Part shown: positions 1-8,906 of the stretch, piece by piece | Layout of the letters: each line of letters opens with the position of its first letter | Position numbering within the stretch: the stretch's first letter is position 1 | Assembly (NCBI GenBank): GCA_020832005.1 | Contig: JAFIFN010000025.1 | Coordinates: 1 to 36,264 of the forward strand | DNA from: Gammaproteobacteria bacterium | Lineage (GTDB): Bacteria; Pseudomonadota; Gammaproteobacteria; Steroidobacterales; PWYM01 | DNA: 36,264 nt | Direction of reading: 5' to 3' | The notes under the pieces: model-generated | Database searches by the model: none | What the model was told of the DNA's origin: nothing | What the model saw: the letters and a program-made list of their open reading frames with translations, nothing else | Translations under genes and position numbers: made by a program

Positions 1-73
1 GCGCAAGATTGGGTGCACGCTGGTGGATGGCCTCGATATCGGCAAGTGTTGTGTGTTTGAACCAGATGCTCAT
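1..73 (-). CDS. PaaI-like hotdog thioesterase, N-terminal fragment (truncated by window edge)
   Basis: Reverse complement from ATG at 73 reads MSIWFKHTTLADIEAIHQRAPNLA..., resembling the N-terminus of PaaI/YdiI-type thioesterases (MSIWFK..TL..I/LN). Only about 24 codons are visible; not in the ORF track because it runs off the edge. Confidence 0.5.
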   Translation of the reverse strand, partial: MSIWFKHTTLADIEAIHQRAPNLA

Positions 74-134
74 GCCATTACCTCGTCACAGATCAAGCAC
101 GGTGACTATACGACAGGGGCCCGACCACCAGCGC

Positions 135-149
135 ATAACTGGAAGTTAT
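135..149. promoter_or_regulatory. LysR-type box ATAACT-GGA-AGTTAT (T-N11-A) between divergent thioesterase and TonB receptor genes
   Basis: 6-3-6 inverted repeat; same architecture as 12651-12665 and 22049-22063. Confidence 0.6.
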
Positions 150-269
150 CTGGGAAGGCGAAGATGGCCTTTCCTCCCTGTGGCCTGAGCGTGTCACGAT
201 GCATGGGCGACGCTTAAGCGGAGGCCTCTGTGGCCCTGAACCGCGCGATGAGTTTTCCGGGGGAGGAAG

Positions 270-2432
270 ATGAACAAGATCCGCTCGATTGGACTGGTAT
301 CAGGTTCGCTGCCTGTACTGATGGCATTGGTCCTGCTTCCGCAGGGATCGTGGGCCCAGAGGCTGGACGAGATTGTCGTCACGGCGCAAAAGCGCGAGCA
401 GAGCCTGCTCGAGGTACCGATCTCGATCACCGTGATCGGCGGTGAGGCCCTGGATCAATTCGGCATCTCGGACTTCGAGGAGCTTCAGGTTCAGATTCCG
501 AACTTCTACTTCAAGGGCACACCCGCCAATGCCGCGATCTACATTCGCGGCATTGGAACCACTGGCAACGTTCTGGCTTTCGAACAATCGGTTGCGCTGT
601 TCGTCGACGGCATTTACGGAGGTCGGAACAGGCAGTTCCAGCAGCCGTTTCTCGACGTCGAGCGCATCGAGGTTTTGCGCGGCCCCCAGGGCGCGCTGTT
701 CGGTCGAAACACCAGTGCCGGCGCTGTCAACATCACGACGCGCAGGCCGACAGAGGAGTTCGAAGCCTTGGCGAGCGCCGAGTACGAGCTTCGTTATGAC
801 AGCTGGAATATAGGCGGCACGCTGTCCGGGCCTGTCTCCGATGACCTTCAATTGCGCTTCACCGGAGAGTACGGGGAGTCAGGCGGTTACGTCAGGAACA
901 TCGGGATGAACCGGGACGAGCCACAGCGTGACAAGCTTCTGGCGCGCCTCAGCGCGACGTGGCAGGCCACGGACACTGTCGAAGCGTTCGGCAAACTGGA
1001 GTATGCGAAAAGTGATGTCATAGGTGCGGCCTTCGAATTCATTCCGGGGGGAGGCCGCGCGACCTTTGTCAAAAATACCGTGGAAGACCTCGCGCCGATT
1101 GTGGACGAATCGACTGCGCTGAACGCGGTACTGCAGTTCAATATGGCGGTCGGGGATCACGAGCTGATCAGCATCACCGGGTACTCGTCATTCGACTACA
1201 ACAACGCATTCAATATCCAGGCCAGGCAGCCCGAGCGACTCGTCACGCTCGGCGAGGAAGACTTCCGTCAGATCTCGCAGGAGATCCGATTGTTGTCTCC
1301 CCTGGACCGGCCCATCGAGTATGTGCTGGGCCTGTACGCTGACAGAGCCGACATGGAGATATTCCGCGAGTCCATCGTCCGACCTGCGGGGGTCGGCAAT
1401 CCGATGAGCATTACCCGTCGGTGGTTCGATCAGGATACTAATACCTTCTCTGGCTTCGGGCAGGGCACCTGGAACCTGAGCGATAGCTGGCGCGTCACTG
1501 CAGGGCTTCGCTGGACGCGAATGAGCAAGGAGGCGGACCTCGAGCGCACGGTGATTGGCTTCAGTCCTACCGCCCGGACAGACCCTCTGTCGCGCAAGCG
1601 CACGGAGTCCAGGTTCGATCCGTCGTTCAACGTTCAGTGGGACGCTACGGATCGAATGATGTGGTACCTGAGCTATGCCGAAGGCTCAAAGAGCGGTGGT
1701 TTCAACGGAGCTTCCCCGAATGATACCGAGGCCACCTGGGAGTTCGAAGAGGAGTCCTCCGAGTCTTTCGAACTCGGTACCCGCATCGCATTGCCGGGAG
1801 GCTATCTCAATATCACTGGATATCGCGCGACCTACTCGAGCCTGCAGCAGGCTGTGCTGGATATCAATACGGCATCGTTCATCACCGGGAACGCAGGAAA
1901 GGCCCGCAGCCAGGGCGTCGAGGTGGATTCCGCGTGGCGGTTGACCGACGCGCTTCAGGCCACAGCGTCAGGTGCGTATCTGAACGCCAAATACGTCAGT
2001 TACCCGAACGCGCCCTGTGTCTGGCCCAACAACCAGATCTCGGGATGCGCAGAGGACATCGCCGGTACCCGGCTACCTAATGCCCCTCGCTTCACCGGTA
2101 CGCTGGGGCTCAACTGGGACGCACCGGTGACAGCAACCGGGATCCGGCTTCTGGCCGGCATGACCGCAGCCTACCAGGGCACGACGATTCAGCAGCCCAG
2201 CCTCGATCCACTTCTGGTGCAGAGCGCCTACTGGAAGCTCAATGCCAGGCTCGGTCTGGCCGCGCAGAATGACCAGTGGTATGTCACGCTGATCGTGAAG
2301 AATCTGACCGACGAAATCACGGCCGGTTTTATGGCCGAGACGTTCCCCGCCGGAATCAATCCCGCGCTTGACCGGGTTCATCTTCCGGATCCACCCAGAA
2401 CATACACGTTGCAGGCTGGTATGCGATTCTGA
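270..2432 (+). CDS. TonB-dependent receptor
   Basis: Signal peptide, plug motif LDEIVVTAQKREQSLLEVPISITVI, IEVLRGPQGALFGRNTSAGAVNI, C-terminal beta-strand ending in F; strong SD (gggggaggaag). Confidence 0.95.
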   Translation: MNKIRSIGLVSGSLPVLMALVLLPQGSWAQRLDEIVVTAQKREQSLLEVPISITVIGGEALDQFGISDFEELQVQIPNFYFKGTPANAAIYIRGIGTTGNVLAFEQSVALFVDGIYGGRNRQFQQPFLDVERIEVLRGPQGALFGRNTSAGAVNITTRRPTEEFEALASAEYELRYDSWNIGGTLSGPVSDDLQLRFTGEYGESGGYVRNIGMNRDEPQRDKLLARLSATWQATDTVEAFGKLEYAKSDVIGAAFEFIPGGGRATFVKNTVEDLAPIVDESTALNAVLQFNMAVGDHELISITGYSSFDYNNAFNIQARQPERLVTLGEEDFRQISQEIRLLSPLDRPIEYVLGLYADRADMEIFRESIVRPAGVGNPMSITRRWFDQDTNTFSGFGQGTWNLSDSWRVTAGLRWTRMSKEADLERTVIGFSPTARTDPLSRKRTESRFDPSFNVQWDATDRMMWYLSYAEGSKSGGFNGASPNDTEATWEFEEESSESFELGTRIALPGGYLNITGYRATYSSLQQAVLDINTASFITGNAGKARSQGVEVDSAWRLTDALQATASGAYLNAKYVSYPNAPCVWPNNQISGCAEDIAGTRLPNAPRFTGTLGLNWDAPVTATGIRLLAGMTAAYQGTTIQQPSLDPLLVQSAYWKLNARLGLAAQNDQWYVTLIVKNLTDEITAGFMAETFPAGINPALDRVHLPDPPRTYTLQAGMRF

Positions 2433-2456
2433 CAGGCGCGATTGCGGAATCGCCTG
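2433..2456 (+). other. Intercistronic hairpin CAGGCG(CG)ATT-GCGG-AATCGCCTG
   Basis: 9-bp stem with a 2-nt bulge, starting immediately after the receptor stop codon; no U-tract. Confidence 0.4.
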
Positions 2457-2490
2457 CCGGAGATCACAAGCCGTGTTCGGAGGATGAGTC

Positions 2491-3225
2491 ATGAGTAACT
2501 CTGTTCAGTTTCGTCGACGAGGACTGCTCTCGGGCATCATGGCCCTGGTGGGCGGTAGCATCGCTTCGCGTGCCGCCAACGCAGAGGAGAAGGCACAGCG
2601 TAATGGGCCTAGAAAGGAAGTTTTGACGATCGATGTAGCAGTGCTGGGTCACACCAACTATGACAATGAAGGCGGTGCGGCCAACCGCCACCCGGATTAT
2701 CGTGACCAGCACCCCGATGAGGCGCGATTTCGCGCTGGATTCCGGCAAAGTGACCTTCGGGGAAGCATGCAGTATCACGAGGGACTGATCTATCCTGGCG
2801 GTACGATTCCGGAACCCAAAGACAAACGTGACGTCAACTGGAACTTCGAACGCGAACCGATCGGCACTTTTTTCGATCGCGGTTGGGTGGTCATCAACAA
2901 CAAGACCGACGGTCCGTATGAGGCCCGACCGGATCCGCATCTGCTATCCCATACAGACTACTATCTGGGCGGAGTTGTCAATGCGGATAACCTGACGCCG
3001 ACCGACATGATCGCAGTCGTTGGTCTTCAGCATGATTCACAGCAGGAAGATCCAAGATTTCTCAGAGCAATCGTCGGCGGCACCGGCCGCTTCGCGAACG
3101 TCCGAGGACAGATGATCCAGCGACCATGGGGTAACAACAGCTCGATTCTTCAAGGTCTGTTCATTCCGAAAGGCATCAAGCCACCTTCGCCGAACTTCCG
3201 AATCGAATTCGAGTTGTGGTTGTAA
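2491..3225 (+). CDS. Allene oxide cyclase/dirigent-like barrel protein with Tat-like signal (paralogue 1)
   Basis: N-terminus RRRGLLSGIMALVGGSIASRAANA; C-terminal VGGTGRFANVRGQ signature typical of AOC/dirigent-type barrels; near-identical C-terminus to 10674-11414. Confidence 0.6.
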   Translation: MSNSVQFRRRGLLSGIMALVGGSIASRAANAEEKAQRNGPRKEVLTIDVAVLGHTNYDNEGGAANRHPDYRDQHPDEARFRAGFRQSDLRGSMQYHEGLIYPGGTIPEPKDKRDVNWNFEREPIGTFFDRGWVVINNKTDGPYEARPDPHLLSHTDYYLGGVVNADNLTPTDMIAVVGLQHDSQQEDPRFLRAIVGGTGRFANVRGQMIQRPWGNNSSILQGLFIPKGIKPPSPNFRIEFELWL

Positions 3226-3326
3226 AGGCAGGTTGGGCGGCTTAACCGAAGCGCTTTGCGAGCGTGCGAGGACAGGGCCACGAATCTGGCTGAGGCGGCT
3301 AGAGAACACAGTCGCTGACCGGCAGG

Positions 3327-3356
3327 GTTATGGCCTGCATCCAAGATGTAATTGGT
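3327..3356 (+). promoter_or_regulatory. Bipartite element GTTATG-N18-ATTGGT (site A)
   Basis: gttatg gcctgcatccaagatgta attggt, 61 nt upstream of the CMD gene start. Confidence 0.65.
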
Positions 3357-3417
3357 TGGCTGAACGTGCCGCTGGCAGTATGGCTGCTCAATCGGGTGGT
3401 TTCGCCTGGAGACTCGT

Positions 3418-4056
3418 ATGGCCCACATAAAGCCCCGGGATCGATCCGAAGTGCCGGACCTGGAAGCGCAGTTCGCACAGTTCGAGTCCATGGCCGGATT
3501 CGTACCCAACAGCCTGCTGACCATGGCCCATCACCCGCCGATCCTGCGTGGCTATATGCAGTTGGGCCACGCGGTCATGAATACCGGCACTGTCGACGCA
3601 GGACTCAAGCGTCTGGTGGCGCTTGTGGCCAGCACAGCAGCCGGTTGTCGATACTGCCAGGGTCATATGGCAACGTTTGCGGCGTTTTCAGGCAGTTCGC
3701 CTGAGGCGCTCGAGCGCGTTTGGCGCTTTGAATTCGACACAGATTTCTCGCCTGCCGAGAAGGCCGCGCTGCGCCTGGCGCGGGATGCTGCGCAAGTACC
3801 CAATGCTGTGGAAGCGGAACACTTCGTGGATCTCAGTCCGCACTTCACCGATGCGCAGATCGTAGAGCTGGTCGGTGTGATAGCCATGTTCGGATTTCTC
3901 AACCGCTGGAACGACACGATGGCAACGACACTGGAAGCCTTGCCCATGAAGGCCGCCAGCCAGGGCATCGGCAAGTCAGGTTGGACGGCCGGCAAGCATG
4001 TTGCCGAGGATTCCGCGCCGGCGGCGCCAGCAAGTCCAGACTCGAAGAGAAACTGA
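3418..4056 (+). CDS. Carboxymuconolactone decarboxylase/AhpD-like family protein
   Basis: CRYCQGH CxxC motif, AhpD-like helical context (LVALVAST..CRYCQGHMATFAA); SD ggag upstream. Confidence 0.85.
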   Translation: MAHIKPRDRSEVPDLEAQFAQFESMAGFVPNSLLTMAHHPPILRGYMQLGHAVMNTGTVDAGLKRLVALVASTAAGCRYCQGHMATFAAFSGSSPEALERVWRFEFDTDFSPAEKAALRLARDAAQVPNAVEAEHFVDLSPHFTDAQIVELVGVIAMFGFLNRWNDTMATTLEALPMKAASQGIGKSGWTAGKHVAEDSAPAAPASPDSKRN

Positions 4057-4057
4057 C

Positions 4058-5329
4058 GTGATCAAATCAGGCACGACTTCGCGGGTGTTTTACGGCTGGG
4101 TCAACGTGCTCGTGGCCGGTATCGGCCACATGACCAGCGTATCGGCACTCGTGTTCTTCACCTTTGGTGTGTTCCTGGCGCCGCTGCAGCAGGAATTCGG
4201 CTGGTCGCGCACCGCGATTTCCGCGGCGCTGATTGCCGCGGTCAGCGCGACAATCATCATGCAGCCACTGGCGGGTTACTGGAGTGACCGCATCGGGCCC
4301 AAGCGCATCATTCTTGCGTCCATCGTGGGCTTCAATATCGTCTTCGCCTCGATGTATTTCCTCACGCCCAGTATCTGGCACCTGTATCTGATGTTCGCTC
4401 TGCTGACCACAACCGGGGCAGGGACCTCGCCGATCACCTACTGCAAGGTGATCACGGAGTGGTTCACGGAGCGCCGGGGACTGGCGCTGTGCCTGAGCCT
4501 GCTCGGCGTCGGCCTGGGTGCAAGCCTGGCACCGGTACTCGCGAACACCTTGATCGAACAGTTCGGCTGGCGGATGGCTTACGTAGGACTGGCGGCGATT
4601 GGTTTCACCCTGAGCTTTCCGCTGATCGCACTGTTCCTGGTTAACGCACCGCGTGACCGGGGTATGCAGCCTTATGGTCACGATCGCCAGCTGGAGGTCA
4701 TGCCGGATAATTATGGGCTGGGTGCGGCCCAGGCCCGGCGTACCTTGAACTTCTGGGTGCTCATCATTGTTTTCCTGCTGGCCGGGGTGACCTTGAACGG
4801 CACGATGCTGCACATGGTGCCGATGCTCATCGACTCCGGCGTGTCTGCACAGACTGCGGCCATGACGGCCGGCTTGCTCGGTGTCTCGCTGATGGTAGGG
4901 CGCGTCATTGCCGGGTTGTGCCTGGACCGGTTTTTCGGGCCGCACGTGGCGCTGGTCTTCATGACTCTGCCCATCATTGGCCTGGGGATCTTTCTTGGTG
5001 ATGGCACCGGTGTGCTGGTCTATGTTGCCGCCATCAGCATCGGCCTGGCGCTTGGCGCGGAGATCGATATCGTGGCCTACTTCGTCGGACGCTATTTCGG
5101 TATCCGTGCTTACAGCCAGATCTATGGCTTCATATTTGCAGCCTTCTCGGTGGGTACCGCCACGGGGCCGATCATCATGGGTGTCGTCTACGATACCACC
5201 GGCAGTTACCAGGGTGCTCAGATCGCCTTTATCGGCATACTGCTGTTATGTTGCTTCATGCTTTCACGTCTGAGCGCCTATCCGGAGTGGGGCGTACGCG
5301 AAGACCAGACCCTCGATGCCAGGGCATGA
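4058..5329 (+). CDS. MFS transporter (monocarboxylate/OFA-like)
   Basis: GTG start at 4058, 1 nt after the previous stop; FYGWVNVLVAGIGHM, AGYWSDRIGPKRI, about 12 hydrophobic segments. The ORF track start at 3998 overlaps the upstream gene. Confidence 0.9.
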   Translation: MIKSGTTSRVFYGWVNVLVAGIGHMTSVSALVFFTFGVFLAPLQQEFGWSRTAISAALIAAVSATIIMQPLAGYWSDRIGPKRIILASIVGFNIVFASMYFLTPSIWHLYLMFALLTTTGAGTSPITYCKVITEWFTERRGLALCLSLLGVGLGASLAPVLANTLIEQFGWRMAYVGLAAIGFTLSFPLIALFLVNAPRDRGMQPYGHDRQLEVMPDNYGLGAAQARRTLNFWVLIIVFLLAGVTLNGTMLHMVPMLIDSGVSAQTAAMTAGLLGVSLMVGRVIAGLCLDRFFGPHVALVFMTLPIIGLGIFLGDGTGVLVYVAAISIGLALGAEIDIVAYFVGRYFGIRAYSQIYGFIFAAFSVGTATGPIIMGVVYDTTGSYQGAQIAFIGILLLCCFMLSRLSAYPEWGVREDQTLDARA

Positions 5330-5392
5330 GCCAGGTGCCAGTTTACGCGGGTACGCAGGCCCGGAGACGGCCGTGCCGCGGTGGCCGCTGAC

Positions 5393-8300
5393 ATGGATGT
5401 ACCAACGAAACTGCGCGAGGTAACGCTCGCCGACAAGTACACCCTGCGAAAGGGTGCGGCGCTGCTGTCGGGCACCCAGGCGCTGGTCCGGCTGCTGCTC
5501 GAGCAGCATGCGCGTGATGCCGATGCGGGCCTGAACACGGCCGGGTTCGTGAGCGGCTATCGTGGCTCACCGCTGGGCGGGTATGACCAGGCCCTGTGGG
5601 GTGCCGGGGACGCACTGGGCATGGCGAACATCGTGTTCCAGCCCGGTGTCAATGAAGACCTTGCCGCCACGGCCGTGTGGGGGACGCAGCAGGCGCCGCT
5701 GCTGCCGGGCTGTCGATATGACGGCGTATTCGCCCTGTGGTATGGCAAGGGTCCGGGCGTCGATCGCTCCGGAGACCCGATAAAGCACGGCAACCGGATG
5801 GGCACCTCCCGCCATGGCGGCGTGCTGCTGGCCGTGGGCGATGATCATCCGGGGAAGTCTTCGACCGTCGCGCACCAGAGCGAACAGGCGCTCGCGGCCA
5901 ATGGCGTACCAGTGCTGTATCCGGCGTCTGTGCAGGAGATCATCGATCTGGGCCTGCACGGCTTCGCGTTGAGCAGATTCTCCGGGCTCTGGGTGGCGCT
6001 GAAGTGCGTGAACGAGACTGTCGAGAGCACCGCGACGGTCACGCTGGCGCCGGATCGGCCAAGCATCGTGCAGCCGCCGGACATTGAACTGCCGCCCGAA
6101 GGTCTGCATGGGCGATTGGTATTCGCACCGGCCGGCGACGAGCGGCGACTGGTGCGCTACAAGCTGCCCGCGGCGCAAGCCTACGTACGGGCCAATCGAC
6201 TCGACCGTGCGGAATTTGATCATGCCGGTGGACTGGGCATCGTCACGGCGGGCAAGGCCTACAGTGATGTCATGGAGGCGCTGCGGCTGCTGGGGATAGA
6301 TCGCCAGCTCGCGCGTTCGCTGGGCGTGGATGTCTACAAGGTGGCGATGATCTGGCCACTCGAGCCGTCCGGTGTCACCGACTTCGCCCGTGGTCGCTCG
6401 CGCGTGCTGGTGGTCGAGGAAAAGGACGGCATCATCGAGCCGCAGCTCGCCCGCGCGCTGTTCAACCTGCCACACGAGCAGCGTCCGTGCCTGGTCGGCA
6501 AGCACGATGAGCATGGCGCGGTCCTGATCAGCGCCGATGAGTCGCTGGCACCGATGACGCTGGCGCACCTGGTCATCGAGCAGCTTGTGGCCATCGGCGT
6601 CGACGTGTCCGCACTGCGCGCCCGGCTGCCGGAGTCCCCGGCGGCCCTGCAGCCGCTGCCCCCGGCGGGCGTACGGGTGCCGTACTTCTGCGCCGGCTGC
6701 CCGCACAACACCTCGACGCATGTGCCCGAGGGCAGCCTGGCCATGTCCGGCATCGGCTGTCACACCATGGCGATACATATGGAGCGCGACACGCTGCCGC
6801 CCACGCACATGGGCGGCGAAGGCATGAACTGGACAGGCATCCAGCCGTTTACCGACATGCCCCATGTGTTCCAGAACCTTGGTGACGGCACCTACTTCCA
6901 CTCGGGCCTGCTGGCCATTCGCGGCGCGGTCACCGCCGGCGTGAATATCACCTACAAGCTGCTGGTCAATGACGCGGTCGCGATGACCGGAGGTCAGCCT
7001 GTGGAAGGCGGCCTTGGTATTGGCGAGATTGCCAGGCAGCTGCTCGCCGAGCGCGTGGCTCAGGTCGTGGTGGTCAGTGATGCGCCGGAGCGTCATCGCA
7101 GCGGTCTGCCGGCCGGTGTCGAGGTGTTTCACCGCGACCGGCTGATGGGGGTTCAGGCGAAGCTGCGCGACACGCCAGGCGTGACTGCGCTGATCTACGA
7201 ACAGGGCTGCGCTGCCGAAAAACGTCGGCACCGCAAGCGTGGCACGATGCCAGAGCCCGATCGTCGCGTATTCATCAATCCACTGGTCTGTGAAGGCTGT
7301 GGCGACTGCAGCGTGAAGTCCAACTGTGTCGCCGTCGAGCCCGAAGAAACTGAGCTCGGGCGGAAGCGGCGCATCGACCAGGCCGCCTGCAACAAGGACT
7401 ACAGCTGTGTGAAGGGCTTCTGTCCTTCCTTCCTGTTGATCGACGGCGGGCAACTGCGCCGCGGCACAGGTGCCCCCGGCGCGGCAGCGGGTGACGCGGC
7501 CATCCCGGAACCGCCCGTCACCGCTGAGCAGGCGCACGCCGATATCCTGCTGACCGGCGTGGGCGGGACCGGCGTGGTCACGGTCGGTGCGCTGCTGTGC
7601 ATGGCTGCGCACCTGGAGGGGCGCAGCGCCAACGTTTTCGACATGACAGGGTTGGCGCAGAAGGGCGGCGCGGTGTACAGCCATATTCGCATCGCAGCTG
7701 CCGGGGAGTCACTGGCAGCGGCACGTATTCCCGCGGGTACGGCGACGCTGGTGCTGGGCTGCGACCTGGTGGTCACAGCCAGTGATGAGGCGCTGGCCAC
7801 GGTCACTCCGGGTCTCACGCACATCGCGCTCAACATGCATCGGGTGCCTACCGCCGGGTTTCAGCGCGACCCCGACATCGATTTCGCCACCGGCCAGCTG
7901 CTCGAGCGTATCCAGGCGCGTGCGGGTGCGCAGGCGGTGGCCCAGGTCGAGGCCACGCGCGCAGCCACGCAACTCACCGGCAATGCGCTGGGCGCGAACC
8001 TGTTCCTGCTCGGTTTCGCCCTGCAGCGTGGCTGGGTGCCGGTCTCGAGCCAGGCCTTGCGTCAAGCCATCGAGCTCAACGGCGTGGCTGTCCAGGCCAA
8101 TCTGCGCGCGCTGGCGCTGGGACGACGCGCCGCACACGAGCCGGACTGGCTGGACGCGCAGCTCGGTGCACCGAGCGACGCTGCGGCGGCAGGCACGTCG
8201 GGCGATGAAGAGGCCCTGGCGCGATTGATAGAACATCGTGCGGCGTTTCTGACCGACTACCAGAACGCAGCCTATGCCCAACGCTATCGACAGCAGCTTG

Positions 8301-8869
8301 AACGCGTGCGCGAGTCCGAGCAGAAGGTATCGCCCGGCTCGGTGCAGCTGACCGATGCCGTGGCCCGCACGCTGTTCAGACTGATGGCCTACAAGGATGA
8401 GTATGAAGTTGCCAGGCTGCATCTTCATCACGAAGCCCGTGCCCGCCTCGAGGGTGAATTCGAGGGTGACTATCGTGTCCGGGTGCTGCTTGCACCCCCG
8501 CTTCTGGCGCGGCGGGATGCAGACACCGGCGAGCCGCGCAAGATCGAGTTCGGCAGCTGGATTTTCGCGGTCTTCCGCCCGCTGGCCGCGCTGAAGATTC
8601 TGCGTGGAACCTGGCTCGATCCCTTCGGCTACACCGCCGAGCGGCGTATGGAGCGCGGCCTGATTCGTCGCTTCGAGCAGACCTGCGAGCGCATCGCGGC
8701 CGGGCTGAATCCAGACACACTCCCGGTTGCCGTAGAGCTGGCCAGGCTGCCCTTCGGCATACGCGGTTTCGGTCACGTGAAGCAACGCAACCTGAGCGCG
8801 GTAGACCAGCAATGGCGGGAACTGTTGCAACGATTCGAGCCCGATCAAGGCCGCAGGGATACGCCATGA
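5393..8869 (+). CDS. Fused indolepyruvate:ferredoxin oxidoreductase-type 2-oxoacid oxidoreductase (IorA-IorB)
   Basis: GYRGSPLGGYD, Fe-S motif CEGCGDCSVKSNC, GCAAEKRRHRKRG, gamma domain TGVGGTGVVTVGALL; about 1158 aa single chain. Confidence 0.93.
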   Translation: MDVPTKLREVTLADKYTLRKGAALLSGTQALVRLLLEQHARDADAGLNTAGFVSGYRGSPLGGYDQALWGAGDALGMANIVFQPGVNEDLAATAVWGTQQAPLLPGCRYDGVFALWYGKGPGVDRSGDPIKHGNRMGTSRHGGVLLAVGDDHPGKSSTVAHQSEQALAANGVPVLYPASVQEIIDLGLHGFALSRFSGLWVALKCVNETVESTATVTLAPDRPSIVQPPDIELPPEGLHGRLVFAPAGDERRLVRYKLPAAQAYVRANRLDRAEFDHAGGLGIVTAGKAYSDVMEALRLLGIDRQLARSLGVDVYKVAMIWPLEPSGVTDFARGRSRVLVVEEKDGIIEPQLARALFNLPHEQRPCLVGKHDEHGAVLISADESLAPMTLAHLVIEQLVAIGVDVSALRARLPESPAALQPLPPAGVRVPYFCAGCPHNTSTHVPEGSLAMSGIGCHTMAIHMERDTLPPTHMGGEGMNWTGIQPFTDMPHVFQNLGDGTYFHSGLLAIRGAVTAGVNITYKLLVNDAVAMTGGQPVEGGLGIGEIARQLLAERVAQVVVVSDAPERHRSGLPAGVEVFHRDRLMGVQAKLRDTPGVTALIYEQGCAAEKRRHRKRGTMPEPDRRVFINPLVCEGCGDCSVKSNCVAVEPEETELGRKRRIDQAACNKDYSCVKGFCPSFLLIDGGQLRRGTGAPGAAAGDAAIPEPPVTAEQAHADILLTGVGGTGVVTVGALLCMAAHLEGRSANVFDMTGLAQKGGAVYSHIRIAAAGESLAAARIPAGTATLVLGCDLVVTASDEALATVTPGLTHIALNMHRVPTAGFQRDPDIDFATGQLLERIQARAGAQAVAQVEATRAATQLTGNALGANLFLLGFALQRGWVPVSSQALRQAIELNGVAVQANLRALALGRRAAHEPDWLDAQLGAPSDAAAAGTSGDEEALARLIEHRAAFLTDYQNAAYAQRYRQQLERVRESEQKVSPGSVQLTDAVARTLFRLMAYKDEYEVARLHLHHEARARLEGEFEGDYRVRVLLAPPLLARRDADTGEPRKIEFGSWIFAVFRPLAALKILRGTWLDPFGYTAERRMERGLIRRFEQTCERIAAGLNPDTLPVAVELARLPFGIRGFGHVKQRNLSAVDQQWRELLQRFEPDQGRRDTP

Positions 8870-8906
8870 CGAGGTCTGGCCGGATCACAGCGAGGCGCAA
8901 TCCCTC

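Noticed and set aside
137-168. GTTATC at 145-150 as another bipartite element
   Set aside because: No ATTGG-like box at the required 18-nt spacing on either strand; only the palindrome is supported.
5567-7684. 705-aa antisense ORF within IorAB
   Set aside because: Shadow ORF from GC-rich codon bias opposite a confidently identified conserved gene; no recognisable domain.
7709-8848. 379-aa antisense ORF
   Set aside because: Opposite IorAB; composition typical of antisense of high-GC genes (Arg/Gln/His rich).
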